Shown here one piece after another: positions 26,652 to 35,382 of a DNA stretch of 64,000 bases. A program made the position numbers and the translations under genes. Positions within the stretch are counted from its first letter, which is position 1; each line of letters starts with the position of its first letter. The notes below the pieces were generated by a model that did not search any database, had not been told where the DNA came from, and saw nothing but the letters and a program-made list of their open reading frames with translations. Source of the stretch: Massilia sp. Root133 (GTDB taxonomy: Bacteria; Pseudomonadota; Gammaproteobacteria; Burkholderiales; Burkholderiaceae_D); NCBI RefSeq assembly GCF_001426525.1, contig NZ_LMEW01000034.1, positions 326,190-390,189 of the forward strand, read 5' to 3'.

Positions 26652-27689
26652 ATGAGCAGCATCGAACTCGTCGCCGATTTCGGCCACCAGGTGACGGGTG
26701 TGACCGTCGCCGAGGACGGCCGCATCTTCGTCAACTTCCCCCGCTGGACCGAGGACACCGAGGTGTCCGTCGCCGAATTGAAGGATGGCGGGGTGCGGCC
26801 GTATCCGGACGAAGCGTGGAACGGCTGGCGCAACGCGAAGAAGGACGAGGTGACGCCGCACGACCACTGGGTGTGCGTGCAGAGCGTCGTCGCCGACCGG
26901 CGCGGCAGCCTGTGGGTGCTCGATCCGGCCGCGCCGGCGCAGGCGCACCTGGTGGCCGGCGGCGCGAAGCTCGTGCGCATCGACCTCGCGACCGACAAGG
27001 TGACGCAGACGATCGCGTTCGACGAGGACGCCGCGCCGCAAGGCTCCTACCTGAACGACGTGCGCTTCTCGAACGACGGCAAGGTCGCGTACATCACCGA
27101 TTCCGGCGTGCGGGGCGCGCTGCTCGTCGTCGACATCGCGTCCGGCAAGACGGTGCGCGTGCTGGACGGCCACCCGTCCACGCAGATGAAAAAAGGCTTG
27201 AACGTGACGGCTGACGGCAAGGTCCTGCGCCGCCCGGATGGCCGCGGCGTGGAATTCTCGGCGGACGGCATCGAGCTGTCCGGCGACGGCAAGTACCTGT
27301 ACTGGCAGGCGATCAAGGGCGACGAGTTGTATCGCATCCCGACTGCCGCCCTCACCGGCGCCGGCTTGCTGGGCGAGGACATCGGCGGACAGGTCGAATC
27401 GTACGGGAAGAACGGGGTCAACGACGGCCTCCTCATCGCGCGCGGCACGGAGCTCATGTACCTGACGTCCGTGCAGGACGATGCGATCAAGGTGCGCGAC
27501 CTGTCCGAAGGCCCGTCGGCGCAGGCGCGCATCGTCGTGCAGGACGAGCGGCTGCGCTGGCCGGATACGTTCAGCCAGGGGCCGGACGGGACGATCTACG
27601 TGACCACGTCGCACATCCAGGATTCCGCGTTCTTCAAGCCGGAGGCGCCGGCGGCGTTGCCGACGCAGTTGTGGAAGATTGTGCTCTAA
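26652..27689 (+). CDS. Major royal jelly/SMP-30-like beta-propeller protein
   Basis: 345-residue beta-propeller of the major royal jelly protein/gluconolaconase-like group. Recurrent propeller strands are visible (GVTVAEDGRIFVNF, SVVADRRGSLWVLD, YLNDVRFSNDGKVAYITDSG, LYWQAIKGDELYRI, DTFSQGPDGTIYVTTS). No signal peptide is present in this reading, so the protein is probably cytoplasmic, unlike many homologues. RBS AAAGGAA before ATG. It may share a transcript with the topoisomerase gene. A palindromic repeat follows the stop within 3 bp. Substrate unknown. Confidence 0.85.
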   Translation: MSSIELVADFGHQVTGVTVAEDGRIFVNFPRWTEDTEVSVAELKDGGVRPYPDEAWNGWRNAKKDEVTPHDHWVCVQSVVADRRGSLWVLDPAAPAQAHLVAGGAKLVRIDLATDKVTQTIAFDEDAAPQGSYLNDVRFSNDGKVAYITDSGVRGALLVVDIASGKTVRVLDGHPSTQMKKGLNVTADGKVLRRPDGRGVEFSADGIELSGDGKYLYWQAIKGDELYRIPTAALTGAGLLGEDIGGQVESYGKNGVNDGLLIARGTELMYLTSVQDDAIKVRDLSEGPSAQARIVVQDERLRWPDTFSQGPDGTIYVTTSHIQDSAFFKPEAPAALPTQLWKIVL

Positions 27690-27691
27690 CC

Positions 27692-27816
27692 CGTCGTTCC
27701 CGCGAAAGCGGGAACCCATGCCGAGCAACAAAAACCAGTAAGTCGGATATTTCGCGAGCGGATTGATACCGGGCTTCTGACGTTCAGTATGGGTTCCCGC
27801 CTACGCGGGAACGACG
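27692..27816. repeat. Paired palindromic repeat (BIME-like), copy 1
   Basis: Left arm 27692-27720 (CGTCGTTCCCGCGAAAGCGGGAACC then CATG) and right arm 27789-27816 (ATGGGTTCCCGCCTACGCGGGAACGACG) are each hairpins and are also inverted to each other, bracketing 68 bp of less ordered sequence. The same arms recur at 62875-63002, and a single arm at 57287. It fills the space between two convergent genes. Confidence 0.85.
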
Positions 27817-27818
27817 AG

Positions 27819-28709
27819 TCATGGATTGTCGGCGAGTCCAAATACCCCTTCCCGCAACCACCCCCGCACAATCCGGAACCGCCACGTCCGTTCCACCGGC
27901 GGTACGCGCTCCGGCGCCGCCGCTTCCCAGTCCACCTCGACGACGCCCTGCAGCTGCAGCACGTCGCCGGTCGCGAAATCGGCCACCACGATCGCCGCGC
28001 GCGGCTCCACCAGAAAATTGCCGAGCGTGTTGAAGTACCGGTTGCCCGCGTAATCCGGCACGACCAGCACGTCGCCCTCCAGCCGCGCGAAGCCGGCCGG
28101 GCCGCCGCGGTGCGACATGTCCAGGCCCGCGGCACCGTCCTGCGCATCGGCACCGCTGGCGCTGGCCACGAACAGCGTGGGCGTCTGCGCCAGCATCGCG
28201 CGCGCCCGTGCCGGCAGGTCGGCATCGAATGCCGTCACCGGGCCGGCCGTGCGCTCGGCCGGCTGTAGCGCGCGCACGTGGATGTAGCGCGGGCAGTTCC
28301 CGAACGACTGCGCGACGTCGACCGCGAATCCGGCCGCGCCCAGTGCCGCGACGACGCCGTTCAACCGGTTGCGCCGGCGCGTGCCCAGGTCGATGCCGAG
28401 CATGCCGACCCGTGCACCGGCCGCCAGCCGCGCCCGCACGGGATCGTCGGGCGACGGCAGCGCGGCCACGTCGAGGCGCGCCGGGTCGGGCGAGCTGGCG
28501 AATCCGGGCGGCCCCTGCACGAGGGTCGCGAGCGGCCAGCCTTCGTCGTCCGCGACGGCCAGGGCCACGAACGGCAGCAGCGGGAAGAAGGTCCGGTGCT
28601 GGTCCGGCATGCGGTTGCGGATCGGCGCGTTGAACGGGTCGACGCCGGCCAGCGCCTGCGCGCTCAACTCGCCTTTGTGGAACGGCAGCGGGATACGGTC
28701 GCCATCCAT
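27819..28709 (-). CDS. Pyridoxamine 5'-phosphate oxidase-like flavin protein
   Basis: 296-residue member of the large pyridoxamine 5'-phosphate oxidase-like family (COG3576 type), with a duplicated split-barrel: LLPFVALAVADDEGWPLATLVQGPPGF in the first half and LDMSHRGGPAGFARLEGDVLVVPDYAGNRYFNTLGN in the second, the latter being the usual FMN-binding signature. ATG 28709 was selected because the preceding 40 residues of the longer frame lie in the GST gene. It is 7 bp downstream of the GST stop, so the two form a leftward operon divergent from the LysR regulator. Substrate unknown. Confidence 0.82.
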   Translation of the reverse strand: MDGDRIPLPFHKGELSAQALAGVDPFNAPIRNRMPDQHRTFFPLLPFVALAVADDEGWPLATLVQGPPGFASSPDPARLDVAALPSPDDPVRARLAAGARVGMLGIDLGTRRRNRLNGVVAALGAAGFAVDVAQSFGNCPRYIHVRALQPAERTAGPVTAFDADLPARARAMLAQTPTLFVASASGADAQDGAAGLDMSHRGGPAGFARLEGDVLVVPDYAGNRYFNTLGNFLVEPRAAIVVADFATGDVLQLQGVVEVDWEAAAPERVPPVERTWRFRIVRGWLREGVFGLADNP

Positions 28710-28716
28710 GATCGCC

Positions 28717-29316
28717 TCACTCCCCCGGCATCGCGACGAAGCCCGGCAGCGCTTCCACGCGGGCGATCCAGGCGCGCACCCGCGCATACGGATCGAGCGC
28801 GATGCCGCCTTCCGGCGCGTGCGCGACATAGCTGTAGCACGCGACGTCCGCGATCGTGGGCGCGGCGCCGGCGAGCCAGTCGCGCGCGGCCAGCTCGCCT
28901 TCCATCAGGCCCAGCACGCGGGCGGCCAGCGCCTGCGACAGCGGGGCCGGCACGCCGGTGTCGTAGAACCGGGCGGACACGCGCGCGGCGGCCGGGCCGA
29001 ACATGATCTCGCCCGCCGCCTGCGACAACCAGCGCTGTACGCGGGCCGCGCCGACGGGGTCTTCCGGCAGCCAGGCGCTGCCCGGCGCGTAACGCTTCGC
29101 GAGGTAGACGAGGATGGCGTTGCTGTCGGCCAGCACCACGTCGCCATCCTGCAGCACCGGGATCTGGCCCAGCGGATTCATGGCGCGGAACGCGGCGGAG
29201 TTGCGCACGTCGGCCGGGCTGTCGGCGAATTCGTAGGTCAGGTCGAGCAGGTGCAGGAACAGCCGGGCGCGGTGCGCGTGGCCGGACAGGCGAGTGCCGT
29301 GGAGGATGCGGGTCAT
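28717..29316 (-). CDS. Glutathione S-transferase
   Basis: 199-residue GST. The thioredoxin-like N-terminal domain has the GTRLSGHAHRARLFL helix start and the cis-Pro/gamma-glutamyl site PLGQIPVLQDGDVVLADSNAIL; the all-helical C-terminal domain ends with ARVEALPGFVAMPG. The catalytic N-terminal residue would be Ser in RLSGH, as in beta/theta-like classes. Start 29316 is preferred over the 11-residue longer reading from 29349. First gene of a two-gene operon divergent from the LysR-type regulator, its probable controller. Confidence 0.9.
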   Translation of the reverse strand: MTRILHGTRLSGHAHRARLFLHLLDLTYEFADSPADVRNSAAFRAMNPLGQIPVLQDGDVVLADSNAILVYLAKRYAPGSAWLPEDPVGAARVQRWLSQAAGEIMFGPAAARVSARFYDTGVPAPLSQALAARVLGLMEGELAARDWLAGAAPTIADVACYSYVAHAPEGGIALDPYARVRAWIARVEALPGFVAMPGE

Positions 29317-29354
29317 GGTCGTCTCTCTGGTGATTGTCGGTCCCTGCATCGTAG

Positions 29355-29383
29355 TGCCGGATCATTCATACCGGAATCCGGCA
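29355..29383. promoter_or_regulatory. Inverted repeat between GST operon and LysR gene, candidate operator
   Basis: TGCCGGAT (29355-29362) and ATCCGGCA (29376-29383) form a perfect 8-bp inverted repeat with a 13-bp spacer in the 103-bp divergent intergenic region. LysR-type regulators usually bind such imperfect dyads here and control both directions. Confidence 0.5.
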
Positions 29384-29419
29384 TAATGGCAATTCAGTAT
29401 TCCACCTCTCGCAATAATC

Positions 29420-30313
29420 ATGGACCGACTCGACGAGCTGCACGTGTTCATCGCCATCCTCGACGCGGGCAGCATGGCGTCCGCCGCGCGCAAGCTGGGC
29501 CGCTCGCCCGCGGCCGTCACGCGCATCCTGGGGACGCTGGAAAACCGCGCCGGCGCCCGGCTGTTCGAACGCAGCACGCGCCGCCTCGTGCCGACGGAAA
29601 CGGGCCTGCGCCTCGCGGAACAGGCGCGCCGCCTGCTGGCGGACTACGACGCCGCGCTGCAGCCGCCAGGCGCCGGCACCCCGCGCGGCCTGCTGCGGCT
29701 CACGGCGCCCACCGTGTTCGGCCGGCGCCACGTGGCGCCGGTCGTCACGCGCTTCCTCGCGCTGCATCCGGACATCCAGGTCGACCTGACGCTGTCCGAC
29801 CGCAATGTCGACCTGATCGAGGAAGGGATCGACGCCGCGCTGCGCATCGGCGCGCTGGCCAACCTGAGCCTCGTCGCGCGCCGGCTGGGCGAGGTGCGGC
29901 GCGTGACGGTAGCGAGCCCCGCCTACCTCGACCGGCGCGGCATTCCCCTCGTCCCGGCCGACCTCGCGGGCCACGAATTGATCATGTCGACGGCCGTGCG
30001 CAGCGTGGCCGAATGGCGCTTCCGCGCGGACGGCCGCGAGCACGTGGTGCGCTACAGCCCGCGCCTGCGCATGAACGACACGGAAGCCATGCTGGCGGCC
30101 GCGCGCGACGGCTTCGGCATCGCGCGGGCGCTGTCGTACCAGGTCGAACCGGACCTGCGGACCGGCCTGCTGCGCCGCCTGCTCGTGGAGTACGAGCCGG
30201 AACCGGCCCCGGTGCACCTCGTCATGCCCAGCAGCCGCCACATGGCGCCGCGCCTGCGCGCGTTCGTCGACTTCGCGGTGCGGGAATTCGCGGCGCTGGA
30301 CGTGATCCGCTGA
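29420..30313 (+). CDS. LysR-family transcriptional regulator
   Basis: 297-residue LysR regulator. The N-terminal winged helix (LHVFIAILDAGSMASAARKL, SPAAVTRILGTLENRAGARLFERSTRRL) is followed by the linker helix and the periplasmic-binding-like effector domain (GLLRLTAPTVFGRRHVAPVV, LVPADLAGHELI, GFGIARALSYQV). It resembles the subgroup that regulates neighbouring GST or quinone-reductase genes. Divergent from the GST/flavoprotein operon with a candidate operator between them. Effector unknown. Confidence 0.92.
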   Translation: MDRLDELHVFIAILDAGSMASAARKLGRSPAAVTRILGTLENRAGARLFERSTRRLVPTETGLRLAEQARRLLADYDAALQPPGAGTPRGLLRLTAPTVFGRRHVAPVVTRFLALHPDIQVDLTLSDRNVDLIEEGIDAALRIGALANLSLVARRLGEVRRVTVASPAYLDRRGIPLVPADLAGHELIMSTAVRSVAEWRFRADGREHVVRYSPRLRMNDTEAMLAAARDGFGIARALSYQVEPDLRTGLLRRLLVEYEPEPAPVHLVMPSSRHMAPRLRAFVDFAVREFAALDVIR

Positions 30314-30353
30314 TTGGCCTGAGCGAAGGCCGCTGCCTGTCACGCTGCACGAC

Positions 30354-32273
30354 TTACTTGCCAGCTTCCCAGGTCGCCGCGACCTCGACACGGCGGTTGG
30401 GCTCAAGACAGTGGATCCGTTTTTTCTCGGCACCTCGACCTGGACAATTCAGGTCGGCCACCTTCGGCTGCAATGGGCCGACGCCTTTGATATCGATGTC
30501 CAGTTGCTTGATGACGTGCGGTGGCTTTTGCAGATACGACTGCAGGTAATTTGCCACGGTGAAGGCGCGCATTTGCGACAGCTGCAAGTTGTAATACGGC
30601 ATACCGATCGAATCGGTATGGCCGATCACCTTGAGCGTCATCGTCGGTGCGTCCGTCGCGGCCAAATCCTTGGCGAATTTCTGCAATAACGCGTTCCCAT
30701 CCGGCTTCAAGACATACTTATCGAATTCGAACAACTCGGTCTTGAGCGACTGCTGCGCGGTCCGCTCTTTTGGTTCCGGTGGCGGCGCAGGACGCACCGG
30801 CGGCGCTGCAGGCGGTGCCGCAGGCGGGGCTGCAGGCGGTGCCGCAGGCGGGGCTGCGCAAACGGACACCCCGGTGCCGAGCCCATTCACGATGCCGCTC
30901 TTGCGGAAACGTCGCACGGTCGTGTCCACCCGCATCCCGAGGATTTCCTTGGACGGTAAATAGACGTCAAGCACCCACTTGCTGGCGTCGACTTCTTTTT
31001 TGTCCTCCTCCTTTTGAGAAGCGCCACCGGCGTTTTTTGCGGAAGACGCAGCACCTGGCCCGGGCTTCTCGGCCGCCGTTTTTTTGCCTGGATAAGACAC
31101 GAGCAGATAGCTTTCTGTACCAATCCGCGACAGGACATGCACATTGCAGAGTTTGTTCATGCCATCGCTCTGCTTGACACAAAGCTTTTCGCCGGCGTTC
31201 TCGATGATCTGGCACGCTGTGTTTGTCACCGTCATTTCAGCTGCGCGGAAATTGCCATATTTCGTCGTCATGGCCGTCAGCGCAAAAAAGAGGACAGGGT
31301 TGTTCAAGAAAAAGGAGACGATGACTGGCGCCGCAAACGCGGTCAGGCACGAAAATACGCGATGCTTCGGGTTAAGATCCGGAATACGCCACGCGCTGAC
31401 GAGGTAGATGCCAATCACGTGAAGTATCATGCCGCTCCATGCGAGGCCGACGAAGAGACTGGTAAGGGAGATGTCCGCAGGATTGTCCGCGTATGGCGAA
31501 TCGCGCAGCATGTTGAACAGGATTGCCATCGAAACCAACTCCATGGCCGCGACGCAAGTCATCATGAAGATGAACGAAACACGCGACCAGGTCAACGATC
31601 CGGTTTTTTCCGGTTTCGCTGAGTCCTGGTCGAGAGCCGGTTCAGGCTTCGTAAGCGATACGCCGCCTTCTGCCGTGATGCCCTTATCCGGCGTCGTGGG
31701 CGCATCGCCATTCGTTTTCCCCGCGCCGAAAGGCTTCTTCAGGAAGTGCCCAATGACAATCCATACAGTCGTCACGACAGGCAGGGCGGGCAGCAGCAGC
31801 CAACTCGGCATCGCGTTGTCGACGACAATGAAGAATATTCCGCAAACCGTCAGGAAAATAGCGAATGCCAGGAAGAAGCATTCGAAAATCCGCTTTCGCA
31901 ACCCACCGCTATCCTTCTGCTCATGTCCGAGGTGCTCATCCAATCCCCAGGTCCCGATGACATAGGCCGGTGCAAACAGACTGAGACTGAAGACGACCAA
32001 GGTACACAATGCCGTGTAGGCAGCAGCAAATACCGTACTCGCCAACGACTTGAGGTCAAAGCTCGGGAAATACTCGATATGAAAGTGGTAGGCAAAAATG
32101 ACTAACACACCATATAGCGTGGCTAACGCCGCACCGGACTGAAAAGGATTTTTCTTTATGTAGGCGAGCAGCCAGACTTCTTCAGGAACGCTCTTCTTGG
32201 CGGTATGTTTTCGCGAAAAATGTCGGATGCGAGGCGGAGCAGGTTCGTGCGGACTCATGAGAATGGATGGCAT
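30354..32273 (-). CDS. Polytopic membrane protein with C-terminal OmpA domain
   Basis: 639 residues. Residues about 45-345 hold some seven transmembrane helices (for example LATLYGVLVIFAYHF, CFFLAFAIFLTVCGIFFIVV, LLLPALPVVTTVWIVIG, FIFMMTCVAAMELVSMAILF). A hydrophilic region follows, then a Pro/Ala repeat at about 490-510 (PPAA units) and an OmpA-like peptidoglycan-binding domain (FEFDKYVLKPDG, IGHTDSIGMPYYNLQLSQMRA, EPNRRVEVAATW). A polytopic inner-membrane part joined to OmpA is unusual; it would tether the wall from the inner membrane, as MotB-type proteins do with one helix. The G+C content is visibly lower than in the neighbours. Start uncertain: 32273 or 32258, both with poor ribosome sites. 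Family not recognised. Confidence 0.75.
   Translation of the reverse strand: MPSILMSPHEPAPPRIRHFSRKHTAKKSVPEEVWLLAYIKKNPFQSGAALATLYGVLVIFAYHFHIEYFPSFDLKSLASTVFAAAYTALCTLVVFSLSLFAPAYVIGTWGLDEHLGHEQKDSGGLRKRIFECFFLAFAIFLTVCGIFFIVVDNAMPSWLLLPALPVVTTVWIVIGHFLKKPFGAGKTNGDAPTTPDKGITAEGGVSLTKPEPALDQDSAKPEKTGSLTWSRVSFIFMMTCVAAMELVSMAILFNMLRDSPYADNPADISLTSLFVGLAWSGMILHVIGIYLVSAWRIPDLNPKHRVFSCLTAFAAPVIVSFFLNNPVLFFALTAMTTKYGNFRAAEMTVTNTACQIIENAGEKLCVKQSDGMNKLCNVHVLSRIGTESYLLVSYPGKKTAAEKPGPGAASSAKNAGGASQKEEDKKEVDASKWVLDVYLPSKEILGMRVDTTVRRFRKSGIVNGLGTGVSVCAAPPAAPPAAPPAAPPAAPPVRPAPPPEPKERTAQQSLKTELFEFDKYVLKPDGNALLQKFAKDLAATDAPTMTLKVIGHTDSIGMPYYNLQLSQMRAFTVANYLQSYLQKPPHVIKQLDIDIKGVGPLQPKVADLNCPGRGAEKKRIHCLEPNRRVEVAATWEAGK
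30805..30852. repeat. 24-bp tandem repeat coding for the Pro/Ala linker
   Basis: Two perfect copies of a 24-bp unit, each made of two related 12-mers (GCTGCAGGCGGT and GCCGCAGGCGGG), encode the PPAA linker of the OmpA-domain protein on the minus strand. Such units can gain or lose copies by slippage without changing the frame. Confidence 0.85.
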
Positions 32274-32390
32274 CCAGCCGCCGGACCGTTGGCGGCTTGG
32301 ACATGAAATTTAGATAAGCAAATTTTATCATTATTTCAATATAACAACATTCTCAATTGCAATAAATCCCACCGTTGTGAATTATTAAGC

Positions 32391-32927
32391 TCAGAACATC
32401 AACCGCCCTTCGATCGAATCGTCGAGCGTTTTGCCGACGAGCGCCCCCACCGTCATCTTGGCGCCCGCGACGAGGTTGCCGTGCTTGTTGTCCCAGTAGT
32501 AACCGGATTGCGGCGTGAACCTGATGACGCTGATGCGCGGGTCGTCCTCCCCTTCCGTGAACCACGTCTTCAGCATCGGATTCCACAGGTCGTGGATGCG
32601 GGCGCGGTCTTCCAGGATCTCGGCGCGGCCTTCCAGTTCCAGGAGGCCCGCGTGCGCATCGCGCTGGAAGTACAGCTTGACGGCCGGGTTGGCCGCGAGC
32701 TCGTGGTTCTTGTGGCTGTCGTTCGCGCTCAGGAACCACAGGTTGCCGGCGTCGTCCGCCTTGCGCACGCTCATCGGGCGCACGCCGTTCGTCGAGCCGG
32801 TGCTGCCCGCCGTGCAGAAGAAGCAGGTGTTCGCGTCAATCGTCATGTCCTTCACACGCTTGATCGCTTCGCTGCCGCTCAGGTCGCGGCGATTCGTTTC
32901 GGGCTGGTTGCGGTTGATCGAGTCCAT
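32391..32927 (-). CDS. General stress protein, pyridoxamine 5'-phosphate oxidase-like
   Basis: 178-residue small flavin-reductase-like protein of the general stress protein 26 kind. Signature strands: VRPMSVRKADDAGNLWFLSANDSHKNHEL, AVKLYFQRDAHAGLLELEGRAEIL, and the C-terminal PQSGYYWDNKHGNLVAGAKM. It probably binds FMN or F420-like cofactors. ATG 32927 follows GGAGGGG; the longer frame adds non-homologous residues. About 120 bp of AT-rich noncoding sequence separates it from the OmpA-domain gene. Confidence 0.88.
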   Translation of the reverse strand: MDSINRNQPETNRRDLSGSEAIKRVKDMTIDANTCFFCTAGSTGSTNGVRPMSVRKADDAGNLWFLSANDSHKNHELAANPAVKLYFQRDAHAGLLELEGRAEILEDRARIHDLWNPMLKTWFTEGEDDPRISVIRFTPQSGYYWDNKHGNLVAGAKMTVGALVGKTLDDSIEGRLMF

Positions 32928-33051
32928 GGTCCCCTCCATCGGCCGGGATGGCCGTGTCGTCGCGCATGATCCAGTCCGCCGGCCGCGGCGTCTGTGCGCG
33001 GCCGCACAAGCCTCGTTATACTGGACGGCTCGACATCGACAGGGGATACGC

Positions 33052-33750
33052 ATGACGCAGAAGATCATCGGTATGCTGGGCGGGATGAGCTGGAAAAGCT
33101 CGGCCGAATACTATCGCCTCGTCAACGAGGGCGTGCGCGACCGTCTCGGCGGCCTGCACGCCGCGCGCTGCCTCATGTGGTCGTTCGACTTCGACGACAT
33201 CGCCGTCCTGCAGCGCGAAGACCGGTGGGACGACGCGGCCGAACAGATGATCGAGGCGGCACGGCGGCTGCAGCGCGGCGGCGCCGACTTCCTCGTCATC
33301 TGCACGAACACGATGCACAAGGCGGCGCCGCAGATCGAGGCCGCCGTGGACTTGCCCCTGCTGCACATCGCCGACCCGACGGCCGCGCGCATCAAGGCTG
33401 CCGGCTACAAGCGCATCGGCCTGCTGGGCACCGCCTTCACGATGGAACAGGATTTTTATAAAGGCCGGCTGGCCGACAAGCACGGCCTGGACGTGCTCGT
33501 GCCCGATGCGGACGATCGCGCCACGGTCCACCGCATCATCTACGAGGAGCTCGTGCAGGGACGCGTCGAAGCGGCGTCGCGCGAGGCCTACCGCGGCGTG
33601 ATCCGGCGCCTCGTCGCGGCCGGCGCGGAAGCGATCATCCTCGGCTGCACGGAGATCATGCTGCTCGTCGGGCCCGAGGACAGCCCCGTGCCGCTGTACG
33701 ACACGACGGGGCTGCATGCGGAGGCGGCCGTCGCGCTGGCGCTGGGGTGA
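33052..33750 (+). CDS. Aspartate/glutamate racemase family protein
   Basis: 232-residue cofactor-independent amino-acid racemase. The two catalytic cysteines are Cys84 (ICTNTMH) and Cys199 (LGCTEI). The N-terminus KIIGMLGGMSWKSSAEYYRLVN is that of the YgeA/aspartate racemase subgroup. Start at 33052 chosen because this conserved N-terminus begins here. It is convergent with the FAD-dependent oxidase (3 bp between stops). YgeA-type enzymes act on various D/L amino acids, so the exact substrate is open. Confidence 0.92.
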   Translation: MTQKIIGMLGGMSWKSSAEYYRLVNEGVRDRLGGLHAARCLMWSFDFDDIAVLQREDRWDDAAEQMIEAARRLQRGGADFLVICTNTMHKAAPQIEAAVDLPLLHIADPTAARIKAAGYKRIGLLGTAFTMEQDFYKGRLADKHGLDVLVPDADDRATVHRIIYEELVQGRVEAASREAYRGVIRRLVAAGAEAIILGCTEIMLLVGPEDSPVPLYDTTGLHAEAAVALALG

Positions 33751-33753
33751 CCG

Positions 33754-35142
33754 TCACCCGGCCGGCGCGATGTTGTGATTGAAGCGGAACAGGTTGTCCG
33801 GATCGTAGCGCCGCTTCACCTGCACGAGCCGGTCCCAGTTCGTGCCGTACGCCTCGTGGATGCGCGCGCCCTCGTCCTGCGTCAGGAAATTGATGTAGAC
33901 ACTGCCGGCCGCATACGGCGCCACGGCCGCGAAGAACTCCCGTGCCCAAGCCACGCAGCGCGCATCGTCGGCGGCGTCGAGCCAGCGCCCGTGCACGTTC
34001 ATCGCATACATCACATTGCGGTGCGGGTACGCGGTGGCGTCCACCGCCGGCTCGTTCGCGCGGCCGCCGATGAGGCCCAGGAAGATCTCGCACTGCGGCG
34101 TCGGCACGGCGGCGGCATAGCGCAGCACGAGGTCGACGGCCTCGTCGGACAGCGTGGTGAAGTTGTGCGACTTCCAGTAATTGCGCGCGCCCGGCGCCAG
34201 CAGCGGGTCGAACGTCTTCTGCCACGCCGCGTACGGGACGGCGCCCACGTGTTCGCCCAGCACGTCGCCGAACGACCGCACGGGCGCCAGCACCGGCTCC
34301 GCTTCCTCCGGCGGGCGTGTCGAGAACACGGCCAGCGCGACGATGTCCTGGCCGTGCACGGCCTGCGGCAGGAACGGCAGCGGCGGCGCCTTGCGTAATA
34401 CGGCCCAGATCGAGACGTCGTTCGGCAGCGTGTCCACGTAGTCGCGGTAGCGGCGCAGCACCGCTTGCCCCTGCGCCGCCGGGAACACGACCAGCCCGGC
34501 CGTGACGAGCGGCCCGACGGCATGCAGCGCGAATTCGAAGCGCGTGACCACGCCGAAGTTGCCGCCGCCGCCGCGGATCGCCCAGAACAAATCCGGCTCC
34601 TGGCGCGGTCCGATGTGGCGCCGGCGCGCGTCCGCCGTGACGATCTCGGCGCCCACGAGGCTGTCCACCGTGAGCCCCAGCATGCGCGACAGCCAGCCGA
34701 AGCCGCCGCCCAATGTCAGGCCCGCCGCGCCCGTCGTCGAATTGATGCCGAGCGGGACGGCGAGGCCGCAGGCCTGGGTCTCGTGGTCGACGTCGGCCAG
34801 CAGCGCACCGCCGTCGACGTACGCGAGGCAGGCGTCCGGGTCGACGTGGACACTGCGCATGCCCGCCAGGTCGATCACGAGCCCGTCGTCGCAGATCGCG
34901 TTGCCGGCGATGTTGTGGCCGCCGCCGCGCACGGCCAGCGGCAGGCCGTGGTCGCGCGCGAACGCGACGGCCGTGCACACGTCGGCCGTGCCGGCGCAGC
35001 GCGCGATCAGCGCCGGGCGGCGGTCGATCATCGCGTTCCAGATCTGCCGCGCGCCATCGTAGTCGGGGTCGCCCGGCTGCAGCAGCGGCCCCCGCAAGGC
35101 GGCCCGCAAGCCGTCGACTGTTTCCTCTTTCAATGCAGCCAT
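33754..35142 (-). CDS. FAD-linked oxidase of the berberine-bridge type
   Basis: 462-residue flavoprotein with a PCMH-type FAD-binding domain (residues 40-210) and a C-terminal berberine-bridge motif (YDPDNLFRFNHNI). His76 in RGGGHNIAG is the usual 8-alpha covalent FAD attachment site. Further signatures: LGINSTTGAAGLTLGGGFGWLSR and FWAIRGGGGNFGVVT. The start at 35142 has GGAGG upstream. Cytoplasmic, no signal. Such enzymes oxidise alcohols, sugars or plant-type metabolites; the substrate is not predictable. Confidence 0.9.
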   Translation of the reverse strand: MAALKEETVDGLRAALRGPLLQPGDPDYDGARQIWNAMIDRRPALIARCAGTADVCTAVAFARDHGLPLAVRGGGHNIAGNAICDDGLVIDLAGMRSVHVDPDACLAYVDGGALLADVDHETQACGLAVPLGINSTTGAAGLTLGGGFGWLSRMLGLTVDSLVGAEIVTADARRRHIGPRQEPDLFWAIRGGGGNFGVVTRFEFALHAVGPLVTAGLVVFPAAQGQAVLRRYRDYVDTLPNDVSIWAVLRKAPPLPFLPQAVHGQDIVALAVFSTRPPEEAEPVLAPVRSFGDVLGEHVGAVPYAAWQKTFDPLLAPGARNYWKSHNFTTLSDEAVDLVLRYAAAVPTPQCEIFLGLIGGRANEPAVDATAYPHRNVMYAMNVHGRWLDAADDARCVAWAREFFAAVAPYAAGSVYINFLTQDEGARIHEAYGTNWDRLVQVKRRYDPDNLFRFNHNIAPAG

Positions 35143-35382
35143 GATGTCGCCTCCGCGCATACGCCGTCCTTGCAGCATAGTCGACCGTGCGGAGGTTACA
35201 AGCGGGGCCGACTATCGTCCTGGTCGTTTTGTACTGGTTTTGTCGTACATAAACAGGAGGTTTGCCTAGCGATTCCGTGACACTCGACTGATGCCTGAAT
35301 CTTTCCGGGCCGATAGACTTTTCTCCAAGCATTGACACTGAACAACCACTCAACTGATCTGAGTCAAGCAGGGAGTAAGAAA

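Noticed and set aside
27692..27816. Inverted repeat after the beta-propeller gene as a rho-independent terminator
   Set aside because: No U-run on either strand and the same structure recurs elsewhere, so it is a dispersed repeat; it may still end transcripts, but that is not its identity.
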